Of a stretch of 64,000 bases of DNA, positions 25,762-34,719 are shown piece by piece; position 1 is the first letter of the stretch; each line of letters opens with the position of its first letter. The translations under genes and the position numbers were made by a program. This DNA is from Nitrospira sp. (lineage in GTDB: Bacteria; Nitrospirota; Nitrospiria; Nitrospirales; Nitrospiraceae), in NCBI GenBank assembly GCA_018242725.1, contig JAFEBI010000011.1:372001-436000 (forward strand), read 5' to 3'. Below the pieces are notes generated by a model. That model had not been told where the DNA came from and ran no database searches. It saw nothing but the letters and a program-made list of their open reading frames with translations.

Positions 25762-26307
25762 ATGAAACTGAAGACGGGAACCATGTTAAAGGTTGCTAAA
25801 CTCGGAAATCCGATCCTTCGGAAGATTGCCGCACCGATCGATCCACGAGAGATCAAGTCGTCCGAGATCCAGCAATTGATCGACGACATGTTCGAGGCGA
25901 TGTATGACGAACCCGGTATCGGGTTGGCGGCACCTCAAGTATCACGCTCGATTCAATTGGTCGTCATGGGCTGCAAAGGGGACGGCGGTTTTCCTGAAAC
26001 GGTCCTCATCAACCCGTCGATCGTCTATTATGGACCGGAACAGGTGGAGAATTGGGAAGGGTGCCTGAGTGTCGATGGCTTGAGAGGGAAAGTTACGAGG
26101 CCCTCACTGGTGCGAGTGAAGGGGCTGGACCGGAAGGGCAAACTATTGGATTTTGAAGCCACAGGTTTGTATGCGGTCTGTATCCAGCATGAGCTCGACC
26201 ACTTGATCGGCAAAGTCTTTCTCGATCGCATGACGGATATGTCCACCTTGACTCAACTCGACGAATTTTCACAGTATTGGCAGAAAGAGTCCTCCAACGT
26301 AATCTAG
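25762..26307 (+). CDS. def: Peptide deformylase
   Basis: Removes the formyl group from nascent proteins. All three family motifs are present: GIGLAAPQVS, EGCLSVDG and the metal site HELDH (143-147). The 181-residue length is normal. The start could be ATG 25762 or an ATG seven codons in; family alignments usually begin near LKVAKLGNPILRK. The TAG stop is shared with the first bases of the intergenic repeat that follows. Confidence 0.95.
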   Translation: MKLKTGTMLKVAKLGNPILRKIAAPIDPREIKSSEIQQLIDDMFEAMYDEPGIGLAAPQVSRSIQLVVMGCKGDGGFPETVLINPSIVYYGPEQVENWEGCLSVDGLRGKVTRPSLVRVKGLDRKGKLLDFEATGLYAVCIQHELDHLIGKVFLDRMTDMSTLTQLDEFSQYWQKESSNVI

Positions 26308-26430
26308 CAGGATGCTGAAAAAGACCGTCAGCGTTGTTCTCACCTCGCTCCGAGGCTCAACGTACGTGATAAAGTATGACTCGCCCCGTCGCTGGCTGCG
26401 GCCTCGCCGAACAGTCTTTTTGAACATCCT
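26305..26430 (+). repeat. Intergenic repeat element, copy 1 (stop-codon-associated)
   Basis: About 125 bp bounded by an imperfect inverted repeat: AGGATGCTGAAAAAGAC at the left and GTCTTTTTGAACATCCT at the right. Inner CG-rich blocks could fold (TCGCTCCGAGGCTCAACGTA and GTCGCTGGCTGCGGCCTCGC). A diverged copy sits at 38830-38955 in the opposite orientation. In both cases the preceding gene's TAG stop is the first part of the element (CTAGCAGGATGC or CTAGCAAAATGC). It may act as a terminator or 3' stabiliser, or be a REP/MITE-like sequence. Confidence 0.75.
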
Positions 26431-26466
26431 AACCGACTCTTCAACCGACTTCTTTGCTGATCACCT

Positions 26467-28191
26467 GTGAAAGCCCTTTTTCGCGTCCTGCAGTATCTGC
26501 GTCCCCATCGAACCCTGGCCGTTCTGACATTGCTCTGTGCCGCTTCTGCAACGGCGATGGAGCTGGTGCCGCCTTGGGTCATCAAAGTCATCATTGACGA
26601 TGTGATCCAGGCGAAGCAGACCGCGTTGTTGCCGGAAGCGATAGGATTGCTGGTCGGTGCCTACCTGCTCAAGAATCTGTTTGCCTCGTTGCGGATCCGG
26701 CTCAATAACCAGCTCGAGCAGACGGTGGTGCACGATCTGCGCCGTCATATCTTTGCTGCGCTGCAACGTCTGTCGATCACCTACTTTGAAAATCGCTCGA
26801 CGGGCGAGATCATGTCCCGAGTGACCAACGACACTGAACATGTCGAACGGATCTTTATCGATGGGCTTGAGGGGATGATGACGGCGTCGTTGACCTTAGT
26901 CGGCATCACGGGACTCTTGTTCATGCTGAATTGGAAACTGGCGGCACTCGCGCTGCTCCCAATCCCGCTGCTTGCCTTATCGGCCAGCTGGTTCACATCC
27001 AAAGTACATGGCTACTATCGGGAGACGCGACAGAGTGCCGCAGAACTGAACGGATACTTGCAAGATGCCCTATCCGGTATCAGAGAAACGATGGGGTTCG
27101 GCCGTCAGGGGCATGAACAGGCCAGGTTTGATCGGCTGAGTCAGGCCTATAGTGAGAAAAACCTGAAGGCCATGGTGCTGTGGTCGATGTATTCACCGGG
27201 GATGATCCTCGTCGGGGCTTTCGGGACCGTCCTCATTCTGTGGTATGGCGCCGGTGAAGTGATGGACGGACGCTTGACGCTCGGCGAGTTGGTGCTGTTT
27301 CTGTCGTATTTGGCGATGTTCTACGTGCCCATCAACCAGATCCACTCCGTCAATCATATGCTGCAGCATGCCTTGGCCGCGAGCGAGCGAGTCTTCGATG
27401 TATTGGATACGGTTCCCGACGTGGCCGATCGTCCAGGCGTGCCTACTCCCAGTCATCGTGCGCAGGGCGACGTGCGATTCGAGCATGTTCGGTTCCACTA
27501 TCGTTCCGATGTGCCAGTCCTTAGAGGATTTTCAACGAAGGTTTCAGCGGGAGAGCGTGTGGCCTTGGTTGGAATGAGCGGAGCAGGGAAGAGCACGCTT
27601 TTGAAGTTGTTGATGCGGTTCTATGACGTCACAGAGGGGGCGGTCTGTATCGACGGGACGGATGTCCGCGATCTCCCGATTGCGTATCTGCGGCGGCAGA
27701 TTGGGTTTGTCCAACAGGAACCATTCCTGTTCAATGGCACAGTTCGGGACAACCTGCTCTATGGCGATCTACAAGCAGATCAGGATCGACTGGAGACGGC
27801 GGCGCGAGCCGCACGGGCGCACGAGTTTATCGCCGCGTTGCCGGAGGGCTACGAGACCTGGATCGGGGAACGGGGTGTGAAACTCTCTGTTGGGCAAAAA
27901 CAGCGAGTCTCGATTGCCCGAGTGTTGTTGAAGGACCCACCCATCGTCATTTTCGATGAGGCGACATCCAATATTGATACAGAGACCGAGGTCAAAATCC
28001 GTGAGGCCTTGAACGAACTCACCGCCGGACGCACCACCTTCATCATTGCCCATCGCTTATCGACGTTACACGATGTCGACAGGATTCTCGTGCTCGACAA
28101 CGGTCGGCTCGTCGAAGATGGCCGGCATGAGGAATTGCTGGCACGGGGAGGAGTGTACGCAAATCTTTATGAAGCGCAGTTCCAGGTATAG
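26467..28191 (+). CDS. MsbA-like ABC exporter (fused membrane and ATPase domains)
   Basis: A 574-residue half-transporter. Residues about 1-310 form a six-helix exporter membrane domain. The ATPase domain has Walker A GMSGAGKST, Q-loop GFVQQEPFLFNG, signature LSVGQKQR, Walker B PIVIFDEATSNID and an H-loop in FIIAHRLSTL. Such homodimers export lipids, peptides or drugs; the substrate is not evident. The start is a GTG at 26467; no ATG gives a full-length N-terminus. Confidence 0.92.
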   Translation: MKALFRVLQYLRPHRTLAVLTLLCAASATAMELVPPWVIKVIIDDVIQAKQTALLPEAIGLLVGAYLLKNLFASLRIRLNNQLEQTVVHDLRRHIFAALQRLSITYFENRSTGEIMSRVTNDTEHVERIFIDGLEGMMTASLTLVGITGLLFMLNWKLAALALLPIPLLALSASWFTSKVHGYYRETRQSAAELNGYLQDALSGIRETMGFGRQGHEQARFDRLSQAYSEKNLKAMVLWSMYSPGMILVGAFGTVLILWYGAGEVMDGRLTLGELVLFLSYLAMFYVPINQIHSVNHMLQHALAASERVFDVLDTVPDVADRPGVPTPSHRAQGDVRFEHVRFHYRSDVPVLRGFSTKVSAGERVALVGMSGAGKSTLLKLLMRFYDVTEGAVCIDGTDVRDLPIAYLRRQIGFVQQEPFLFNGTVRDNLLYGDLQADQDRLETAARAARAHEFIAALPEGYETWIGERGVKLSVGQKQRVSIARVLLKDPPIVIFDEATSNIDTETEVKIREALNELTAGRTTFIIAHRLSTLHDVDRILVLDNGRLVEDGRHEELLARGGVYANLYEAQFQV

Positions 28192-28302
28192 CTATACATG
28201 AGATTATGGTTCAGGCGACATGTTTTACCTGAAGCGGTACGATGTTGCCGATGCGATAGGGAGCTGGGTATACTTCCGAAAAGGGGCTAGAAGGAACGAA
28301 TC

Positions 28303-28497
28303 ATGGTGCTGCTATATGAGAGTGACCCATTGGACGACGAACATGCACGTGGGCGGTTTTACCATGTCTGCCGAGGACGTATCGATCGGACGCCGTTAGA
28401 AGTGCCTCCCGAAGATCGCCCGCATGAATGTCAGCATTGCGGCATCGACCTCGAAGCCGAAGATTTCTTTATGGCGCTTCAGAAAGGATCGGTATAG
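28303..28497 (+). CDS. Small cysteine-containing protein
   Basis: A 64-residue acidic protein with one CQHCG knuckle and an earlier lone Cys (VCRGR), possibly a half zinc site. AGAAGGAA precedes ATG 28303. It lies six bases before another small Cys-rich gene, so the two are probably co-transcribed. No family is recognised. Confidence 0.6.
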   Translation: MVLLYESDPLDDEHARGRFYHVCRGRIDRTPLEVPPEDRPHECQHCGIDLEAEDFFMALQKGSV

Positions 28498-28502
28498 ACC
28501 TC

Positions 28503-28712
28503 ATGGCTACAAGTACAGGACGAAAAACTGTCGGAGTGTCGCGCGGGTTGATGATGCTCTGCGACATCTGCTATGCCCAGGTCATTGCGGATAAACTCAC
28601 GGACGAAAAGAATTTTGTCGCAGATGCAGACACCCTCTTCGATACGATCTGTTGCGGATGTACAGATATCAACCGTCCCCTCATTGATGATATGGCAGGA
28701 AGCGGCGAATAA
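28503..28712 (+). CDS. Small cysteine-rich protein
   Basis: A 69-residue protein with CDIC and ICCGC motifs that could bind a metal ion, separated by an acidic stretch. ATG 28503 was chosen over in-frame starts inside the upstream gene because it follows that gene's stop directly. Its function is unknown. Confidence 0.55.
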   Translation: MATSTGRKTVGVSRGLMMLCDICYAQVIADKLTDEKNFVADADTLFDTICCGCTDINRPLIDDMAGSGE

Positions 28713-29157
28713 GACCAGGTTCTGCCGGAGGACCCTCCTCTTTCCCGACCAATACGCTAAAGAATATTGGCTCGGCTCAGTGATTCACAGCTATTCTGAT
28801 AGTCCGCTTGATGCTTTTTGGCAATAGGCAGACCATGTACGGGCTGTGCACTGGGATCGTTGTAGACCAAGAAGCGAGCGCTTACCTGAGCTCAACTCTT
28901 TTCAGAGCAGGAGGATTTTGATTCTGCTTTTTCTCCCGCGAGGAAACACGAATGCACGTGCATGTATGCTCTGAACGCGGTGAGGCGAAATTCTGGCTCA
29001 AGCCCACGATAGATAGGTTGGTTTTACCATCGTAGACTACCGGTAATATGAGCCTGTCCATGTGAAGAGGGACTGAGTGTTCCGATGAACCACGTGTCAC
29101 CTCCTTTGGGGATTGTTATTCACAAAATTGTCTGGGTTGGTTTCCTGGCATAGTTCT
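28713..29157. other. Intergenic region without supported gene
   Basis: No convincing coding region. On the minus strand an AAAGGAGGTGACACGTG sequence near 29100 looks like a strong ribosome binding site with a GTG start. It leads only to an 18-codon peptide in one frame or a 72-codon frame without family features, so no gene is called. Confidence 0.4.
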
Positions 29158-29907
29158 CTATGGACAGTCGCTTGCACAGTCTCTGTTATGCAATGCCATC
29201 GCTGTCGTCATGTTCATACGATGAGATTCGCCGTTCGGCAGTCGCTGAAGATCTTGGAATTGATTCAAGGGACTCAAGAGATGATCTCCGAATAGGGCGA
29301 AAGACTTGTCCATGGGGGGTATCGATGGGATGGTCTGGGCCATGCTTCGCCCATCCGTCGGAGGAGAATCCTGGAATTCTTGAGCTGGTCCGATGAAGGT
29401 GGCGATGGACTTATAGGTTTTTGAGCGTTTGAACTCCGGAAGAGTCTTTCGTATGTTAATCAGATGCCAGGTGCTGTCGTAAGATGGTGCAGAAGTACGC
29501 AAGATCTGCATCCTCGGGTTAATCTTGCCTGTAGAACCGAATGTGGCCTGATTGAGGAGGGCTGTCTTCCAAGTATTGAGACTGAGGCCAGCTGTGAGAG
29601 TAGTCATCCCATGATTGGCTGACTTACTTAAGATGAATCTATTGCCAGTCAAGTAAGGAGTATCTTCACAGATACTAACTCCTGTCTCCAGAGTATGCGG
29701 TATCGAGATAGGTGAACTGATCGCCCTCCAACGTGCTGTATCGGGGACTGTCACGATATTTTCGTTAACACGATAATCTGCTGCAAATGCGAGACCTCCG
29801 AATTGCAGAGTCTCCAGGATGACGGTTGCGACGACAAGAGAGCCGACCAGAGATGCTAACCACAGTTTCTCCATCTGCTGTGAAGTCTGAGTACAGTGCA
29901 TCATCAT
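29158..29907 (-). CDS. Exported or membrane-anchored protein of unknown function
   Basis: A 249-residue protein. AAGGAGG five bases upstream fixes the start in the ATGATGATG run at 29907. A hydrophobic segment (LASLVGSLVVATVILETLQF) ending in AFAAD is a probable signal peptide or anchor. The remainder is polar, rich in Ser/Thr/Pro, with few charged patches and no motif I recognise. The 3' third is less convincing as coding sequence, so a later frameshift is possible. Confidence 0.55.
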   Translation of the reverse strand: MMMHCTQTSQQMEKLWLASLVGSLVVATVILETLQFGGLAFAADYRVNENIVTVPDTARWRAISSPISIPHTLETGVSICEDTPYLTGNRFILSKSANHGMTTLTAGLSLNTWKTALLNQATFGSTGKINPRMQILRTSAPSYDSTWHLINIRKTLPEFKRSKTYKSIATFIGPAQEFQDSPPTDGRSMAQTIPSIPPMDKSFALFGDHLLSPLNQFQDLQRLPNGESHRMNMTTAMALHNRDCASDCP

Positions 29908-30197
29908 AGGATCCTCCTTGTGGTTCTGATCGAACGATGACATTACACTGCATATCTGGACCGCACAGGATCAGACGGTTTCCAATCCCATTGTGAGATA
30001 TTCATCAAGCGTGGTGTAAGCAAGAGACTACAGGGCTAGAAAGACTCAAGATGGGAAGCCTGAGAAGCTTGCAAGACCGGAGAAGTGACCAGGCTCTCTT
30101 CCCCTTCGACGATATCTGTTAAGTTAGGTGTGGGTACCGGCTTGTAAGATGGATGATAAGCTGTGAAAGAGATCTCATGAGCGATTCCGCATACGGC

Positions 30198-31589
30198 TTA
30201 GTGATTTTCGCGCATATGAAGCAAGTCAGCGCGTCGATGCATCGATGGTCGGTGGATCAATAGTTTTTCTGATCGTTCCAAGTGTTCTAATTCCTTGCTC
30301 GACGGTGGCTGTGTATGGGAACGAGTTGTTCTGAAGTGGACCAAGTCTTTTGAAAAGAGCACGTCCAGGGTCCAGTCCAAGGCCACGAGAACTTTCTTTT
30401 CAAAACGCGGTAGTTTCAGCAGGTAGATCGTCCGCCACAGCCACCAGGCGATGAATCCCGAAAAGTTTACGCCAAGGATATTGGCGACGCCGGTTCGTTT
30501 CCCGATGGGGGCCAGGAGTCCGAGCGTCGTGTAGACGAACGGCTTTTTCTGATCGCCTCGAATCGTAGCCAGAATATTTCGAGCCGCCACTCTCCCTTCA
30601 CGCAGCGCATGTTGCGCGGTCGGAGGGTGGTAGTCCCCGGTTTTGCTATTCGGCACGAGTGCACAGTCACCAAATGCCCACACCCCAGGCCACTCAGGAA
30701 CCTCTAAATACTCGTTGACGAGAACACGACCTTTCACTTTGGGACAGGGCAGGGTGTCCAAGAGGGGGTGTGGCTTGATACCTGCTGTCCAGACGACCGT
30801 ATTGGTCATTACGGTCGTGCCATCGCTGAGTGTCACCTGGTGGTCCGTCACTGCAGTGACCTTGCAGTTCGCATGGATTTCCACCTTCTGCTCTCGGAGT
30901 TTTTGCTGTGCGTAGGTCCCGAGCTTCACTCCGAGTTCCGGTAAAATGACCTCACCTGAACTGACTAGGATGGTCCGAAGCATGTCTTCGCGCAGATGCG
31001 GAAAGAACCGGATTGCCTCTCGCAAAAAATCGTTCATGGCCGCGATCGTTTCAACTCCGGCGAATCCGCCTCCCGCGACGACAAAATTTAAGAGAGGGGC
31101 GTGGAGTGACGCCCCACACTCAAAGTCCGCCTCTTCCAAGTTTGCAATAAGATGGTTACGGAGTATGATTGCGTCGCTCAGTGATTTCATGGTGAACGCA
31201 TGATCGTCGAGACCGGGAATTCCGAAAAAGTTCGTGGTGGATCCGAGGGCCAGCACCAGGTGGTCATAGGGCAGTGAGTGACAATGTTGCTCGTACCCAT
31301 GGGACAAACCGACCCGCTTATGGGTTAGATCTACATTTTCGATATCGCCGTGAAAGAACGAGACGTGACGTAACAGCTTGCGGATCGGGCTGACGATGTT
31401 GGTGATATCAAGGTCGCTCGCCGCGACTTCGTGCAGCATCGGAGTGAAGAGAAAAAAGTTGTCGCGGTTGACCAGTGTCACGTCTAAGTCGGCTCCCTGT
31501 GCCAGCGCTCGTTCAAATTCCAAGGCAGCGTACATGCCGCCGAATCCTCCGCCAAGAATCAATATGCGTGGTTTGCTGTTAGGCATATG
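30198..31589 (-). CDS. Type II NADH dehydrogenase (NDH-2)
   Basis: A flavoprotein of 463 residues that transfers electrons from NADH to quinone without pumping protons. It has FAD-binding ILILGGGFGGMYAALEFE, a second nucleotide-binding site NFVVAGGGFAGVETIAAMND, TNTVVWTAGIKPHPL and the FAD contact VWAFGDCALVPN. PTAQHALREG resembles the quinone-site segment. The C-terminus has a short membrane-binding region. Start 31589 follows GGGGGA; the frame extends five codons further. Such enzymes give Nitrospira-type organisms an alternative NADH outlet. Confidence 0.93.
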   Translation of the reverse strand, partial: HMPNSKPRILILGGGFGGMYAALEFERALAQGADLDVTLVNRDNFFLFTPMLHEVAASDLDITNIVSPIRKLLRHVSFFHGDIENVDLTHKRVGLSHGYEQHCHSLPYDHLVLALGSTTNFFGIPGLDDHAFTMKSLSDAIILRNHLIANLEEADFECGASLHAPLLNFVVAGGGFAGVETIAAMNDFLREAIRFFPHLREDMLRTILVSSGEVILPELGVKLGTYAQQKLREQKVEIHANCKVTAVTDHQVTLSDGTTVMTNTVVWTAGIKPHPLLDTLPCPKVKGRVLVNEYLEVPEWPGVWAFGDCALVPNSKTGDYHPPTAQHALREGRVAARNILATIRGDQKKPFVYTTLGLLAPIGKRTGVANILGVNFSGFIAWWLWRTIYLLKLPRFEKKVLVALDWTLDVLFSKDLVHFRTTRSHTQPPSSKELEHLERSEKLLIHRPSMHRRADLLHMRENH

Positions 31590-31704
31590 TTTTCCCCCAG
31601 GCACAGGCCGAGCTGGTCATCGACTCAATGCCGTCGATACAGATGAGGTGTTCGCTGCTACCACAAAGTGACGGACAGGCGATCAATTCTTTCATCTGTC
31701 TCGG

Positions 31705-31956
31705 TCACATAGTATGAGTGTGAAAACCTGCGCCGTTGTGTTGTGGGCCTTCAATGGCCGTCGCAGTCTCACCTTGGTTTCCGCGAGTCGCTGATCCAGT
31801 TAGGCCTTCTTCAAGACAGAAGGTTCGCTCTTCAGGCAGATAGGCCTCATCCCCACCGGCCTCGGAGATCCAGTATTTATTTTGGGCTCCCTCGGTATTC
31901 CAAATATGAAGACACTGGGCTTTTAGATGCGGCACTATCCGTACCCCTTCCTTCAT
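31705..31956 (-). CDS. Possible small protein (weak)
   Basis: An 83-residue frame with plausible composition (NKYWISEAGGDEAYLPEE, FCLEEGLTG) and TGAAGGC four bases before ATG 31956. There is no recognised family and no second line of evidence. The surrounding 31.6-32.4 kb otherwise holds only a repeat. Confidence 0.3.
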   Translation of the reverse strand: MKEGVRIVPHLKAQCLHIWNTEGAQNKYWISEAGGDEAYLPEERTFCLEEGLTGSATRGNQGETATAIEGPQHNGAGFHTHTM

Positions 31957-32033
31957 TTGCCTTCAGCATCGGTGAAGGCTTCCCGCCTTTCATTTCTCAG
32001 TCTGTAAGAGATAAGAGAGTCATCCTTGCTGAG

Positions 32034-32117
32034 AGTAGAGTAAACCTCGTCCCTCATTCAGGAGGATAGGACTGAGCCGTCCGTATCTGTGGGAGTTGCT
32101 TGGCGCGGTCTGTAGGA
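32034..32117. repeat. Intergenic direct repeat, copy 1
   Basis: About 85 bp that recur, diverged, at 34633-34719. Shared blocks are AGTAAACCTC, GGATAGGA, TGTGGGAGTTG, TCTGTAGGAA and TGTCTGATA in the same order and spacing. Both copies lie upstream of minus-strand genes (NDH-2 here, a small zinc-ribbon gene at the other), so a regulatory role is possible. Confidence 0.65.
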
Positions 32118-32401
32118 AGTGTCTGATACAGAACGTCCGAGCATGGTAGGGATTCATTTCCACCCAGGAGCAACTGGATCCCATCACCGACTCCTCTAAA
32201 TGTTTTTGTCGATCACAATGGACCGCTTATTCCGTGCATTGTGCTAGGAATTGAAGACAGTGCGACACCATTCCACAGCTCGGGATAAGGGAGGAGGAGG
32301 GCCATAATATGCGGTCGTGCCAGACAAAATCACCGACCCCTTTGCTGACCCAATGACTTATGAGGAGGTCCATGTTTACCGTCGCTCACACTGATGAGCC
32401 T

Positions 32402-32656
32402 CTAGTCCATAGAGATCTTGGAAATAGGTTGCCCACAGAGCATGTCGGTCAATTCTTCTTGCGACAGTCTTAGATAAATCCGTTCCTGCTGAAGCCGCTG
32501 GATCTGCGCCTCGATATCCGCCAGCATGCAATCGATTCCTCGCATCCTGATCGATAGACCGACCGGCATCTTCCGAATAGACTGCCGATTGTTCAGAACT
32601 ACCACACTTGACGATGTTTGGGATAAACCTCATGCGTCATGCTTCCAGGGTTCCAT
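32402..32656 (-). pseudogene. Small coiled-coil gene interrupted by an in-frame TGA
   Basis: An 85-codon frame with a strong ribosome binding site (AAAGGAGG, eight bases before ATG 32656) is broken by TGA at codon 9 (32630-32632). The rest reads on in frame with a sensible helical sequence, including IDCMLADIEAQIQRLQQERI. A GTG at 32605 could restart translation but has no ribosome binding site. The matched frame on both sides of one stop suggests a recent nonsense change, or a sequencing error. Confidence 0.5.
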
Positions 32657-32709
32657 CTTTGATACCTCCTTTATACTCAACGCATAGTAAGTTTCTGCCG
32701 AATGCATGG

Positions 32710-33264
32710 TCAGGGCGCTCCATCCATGCCCACATTAAACATTCCGTGAGCAGATCCCAGTTGGACTGATCCCAGGAATGTGCCGTTGCCTCTTTCTTGA
32801 GGCAGCCTCATCACTTGCCCCTGGGGCTCACTCTGCTTTTGTCGAAGGCCGATCTCCTCCAGGGTGATCACAATACGCGAGTCTTCGTGGACATCCCGAT
32901 CTATGAGCCCAAGGCCTCTCATCAGAATCTTTCGTTTTGGCTCAAAGAAGACACGTTTCAATTCGAAAGGCTCCCAGATACCGGCGGTTCTGCGGTGGTC
33001 CAGAGCTGCTTGAATGGAATTCCGAAATTCGCACACCGGGGCCATGTGGTTCTCGCAGTTGCGCCCGCACTCAGGTTGATCGGGATGGCCTATCAGTTCA
33101 AGAACTTGCCGATCCACATGCAGCAAGTTCTGTCGGCGAGAGAAAATCAGAATGCCGGATCGGTCTTGCACCGAGTTATTCGATGGATTCACCTCGGAGG
33201 TTTGATTCTGTCCGTATTGCCTCTGTAACGCATGGTGATCTTGCCTCATGGCTTCACGCATCAT
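32710..33264 (-). CDS. PAS-like single-domain protein
   Basis: A 184-residue protein. The middle region GILIFSRRQNLLHVDRQVLE resembles the opening of a PAS domain and is followed by KRKILMRGLGLIDR and SRIVITLEEIGLRQ. The flanks are Gln-rich. It has no DNA-binding or kinase domain. GGAGGA seven bases upstream supports ATG 33264 rather than TTG 33282. It may be a stand-alone sensory partner for the two-component genes nearby; this is inference. Confidence 0.55.
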   Translation of the reverse strand: MMREAMRQDHHALQRQYGQNQTSEVNPSNNSVQDRSGILIFSRRQNLLHVDRQVLELIGHPDQPECGRNCENHMAPVCEFRNSIQAALDHRRTAGIWEPFELKRVFFEPKRKILMRGLGLIDRDVHEDSRIVITLEEIGLRQKQSEPQGQVMRLPQERGNGTFLGSVQLGSAHGMFNVGMDGAP

Positions 33265-33383
33265 TGCGAATTCCTCCGGCAATCAGAACGAGGGGTCGGT
33301 ATAGGATACCTCCAAACGCCTCTGCCTCAATTACTTGTGAGCGGAGGCTGTACGACAGCACAGTGTGCTCATCGGATTAGTGC

Positions 33384-33547
33384 CTATTCGTTCGAGTGAA
33401 ATTTGATGTGCGTAATATCGTCCTTTCTGACCATCCCGCCAGGAGTCGGCTGTATGCGCACTGCAGCACGGACACGATTGGCATGAACGACGGTATCTTC
33501 GATGTGCCCACAATTAATACACCACGGGTCTTCCCTTTATGCCTCAT
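33384..33547 (-). pseudogene. Frameshifted small zinc-ribbon-like gene
   Basis: From 33386 upward one frame reads a compact product with DPWCINCGHIEDTVVHANR and KFHSNE, which looks genuine, but it has no start codon. The only nearby ATG (33547, MRHKG) is in another frame. A single missing G in the GGG run after CATAAA would join them. Either a one-base deletion inactivated the gene or the run is miscalled. Confidence 0.4.
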
Positions 33548-33583
33548 GCCGAACTTATGAATCACTACAAACGGCGGTGACAG

Positions 33584-34165
33584 TCAGTCCTTTAAGAGCC
33601 TGACCAGATTCACGGCATAGGCTTCTTTCTGCACCAGGATCTGCTTCAATACCTGCCTGGTTGTCGGATCATCGGTGCCGACAGAAGCGATGAGTTTGTG
33701 TGAGTTGCGGATCGCATTCAGTTCTGCGAGTAGATTGGTCATAATCGTCTCTGCCGCTGAATCCTCTTTGAGCTGTTCCTCATGGTTTCGGTTCAGTGGT
33801 CGTTCAAATGGTAAAAGCGCCTCGCCTCCGAGCTGGACGATGCGCTCAGCCAATTGATCGGCATGACCCTGGGCGTCAGTCACCTGTTGACGTAACAGGG
33901 CTTTCACGCGACGAGACCTGATCTGTGTGGTCATACGCTGACACCGTTTGTAGTGAAGAATACTGGTAACGGTGGTGTTCAGCGCCTCGTTTAGCAATTT
34001 AACAACAGACTCGGTGTTAGGCTTAGATCTTCCAATCGTCACAGCGTGGTGAACTTCACATTGTGCCGGATGCGCCTTTCCGAGAGGATTTGTTAATCCA
34101 AGGTACGCTTGAGACGCTGTGCCTTTGTGTAGTCTGCGTGTTATGGTCGCAGGGGCTTCAGTCAT
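33584..34165 (-). CDS. Ferritin-like (bacterioferritin/Dps-type) protein
   Basis: A protein of 193 residues. Its core is a four-helix ferritin-like domain: LLNEALNTTVTSILHYKR, then QQVTDAQGHADQLAERIVQL, HEEQLKEDSAAETIMTNLLA and a final helix ending NLVRLLKD. Candidate iron ligands are the Glu and His residues in NEALNTTVTSILHY and DAQGHADQ. Such proteins store iron or protect DNA from peroxide. Start 34165 follows GAAAGGA; the frame opens six codons earlier. The basic 60-residue N-terminal extension is unusual for the family. Confidence 0.75.
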   Translation of the reverse strand: MTEAPATITRRLHKGTASQAYLGLTNPLGKAHPAQCEVHHAVTIGRSKPNTESVVKLLNEALNTTVTSILHYKRCQRMTTQIRSRRVKALLRQQVTDAQGHADQLAERIVQLGGEALLPFERPLNRNHEEQLKEDSAAETIMTNLLAELNAIRNSHKLIASVGTDDPTTRQVLKQILVQKEAYAVNLVRLLKD

Positions 34166-34337
34166 TGCCGTGGTTCCTTTCATGAGGTACTGTTCATCCA
34201 GCAGTTCTCGGTATGGAGTACGGAAGGATCATAGGTCTGCACAACGTCACGTGTCGTCTGCTCGAGATGTGCGGTGTGAGGTGAGCGGGTTGGCTCCAGG
34301 TCATGCAGAAGGAGAAATAGATATTTCCCATCGCCGA

Positions 34338-34547
34338 TCATGGTCTCTTCCTTTCCGGTGTTCTGCCGTTATCCGGCGACTCCATAGCAGTGGCCTTTTC
34401 CTCTGGCAGCAACCATGCCCACAGTGAACCGTCAACGTCTTCGCAATGGCAGTAGGAATTTTCAAACACCGTCTTCTTACAGATCAATGTGCCCATTACT
34501 GCTGAAAGCTCGATCGCTGACATTCCTCCGCAACGTGGACAACTCAT
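34338..34547 (-). CDS. Small zinc-ribbon protein
   Basis: A 69-residue protein beginning MSCPRCGG, with a second pair YCHCED, which together could bind one zinc. GAGGGA lies just upstream of ATG 34547. It is one of several tiny Cys-pair proteins in this window. Its function is unknown. Confidence 0.55.
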   Translation of the reverse strand: MSCPRCGGMSAIELSAVMGTLICKKTVFENSYCHCEDVDGSLWAWLLPEEKATAMESPDNGRTPERKRP

Positions 34548-34632
34548 CCTGCTTCCCTCTTCTTTCAGCCACAGCCTCTGTACAGGCCGGTCTGATGTGG
34601 TCAACCATGTGGTTTCATCACGAGGTTCTATA

Positions 34633-34719
34633 GGCTGAAGTAAACCTCATTCTTTCATGTAGAAGGATAGGATTGAGGCGGTCGTACGTGTGGGAGTTGT
34701 CCAGTGTATTCTGTAGGAA
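34633..34719. repeat. Intergenic direct repeat, copy 2
   Basis: Diverged copy of 32034-32117, sharing TAAACCTC, GGATAGGA, TGTGGGAGTTG, TCTGTAGGAA and TGTCTGATA. It lies about 85 bp upstream of the zinc-ribbon gene at 34547 and about 100 bp after the response regulator. Confidence 0.65.

Noticed and set aside
28882-29100. 72-codon minus frame behind an AAAGGAGGTGACACGTG sequence
   Set aside because: The start overlaps the ribosome binding site itself and the product looks random; kept only as a note in the intergenic entry.
32373-32474. 33-codon plus frame after GAGGAGGTCC-ATG
   Set aside because: It lies antisense to the better-supported coiled-coil gene and has no features.
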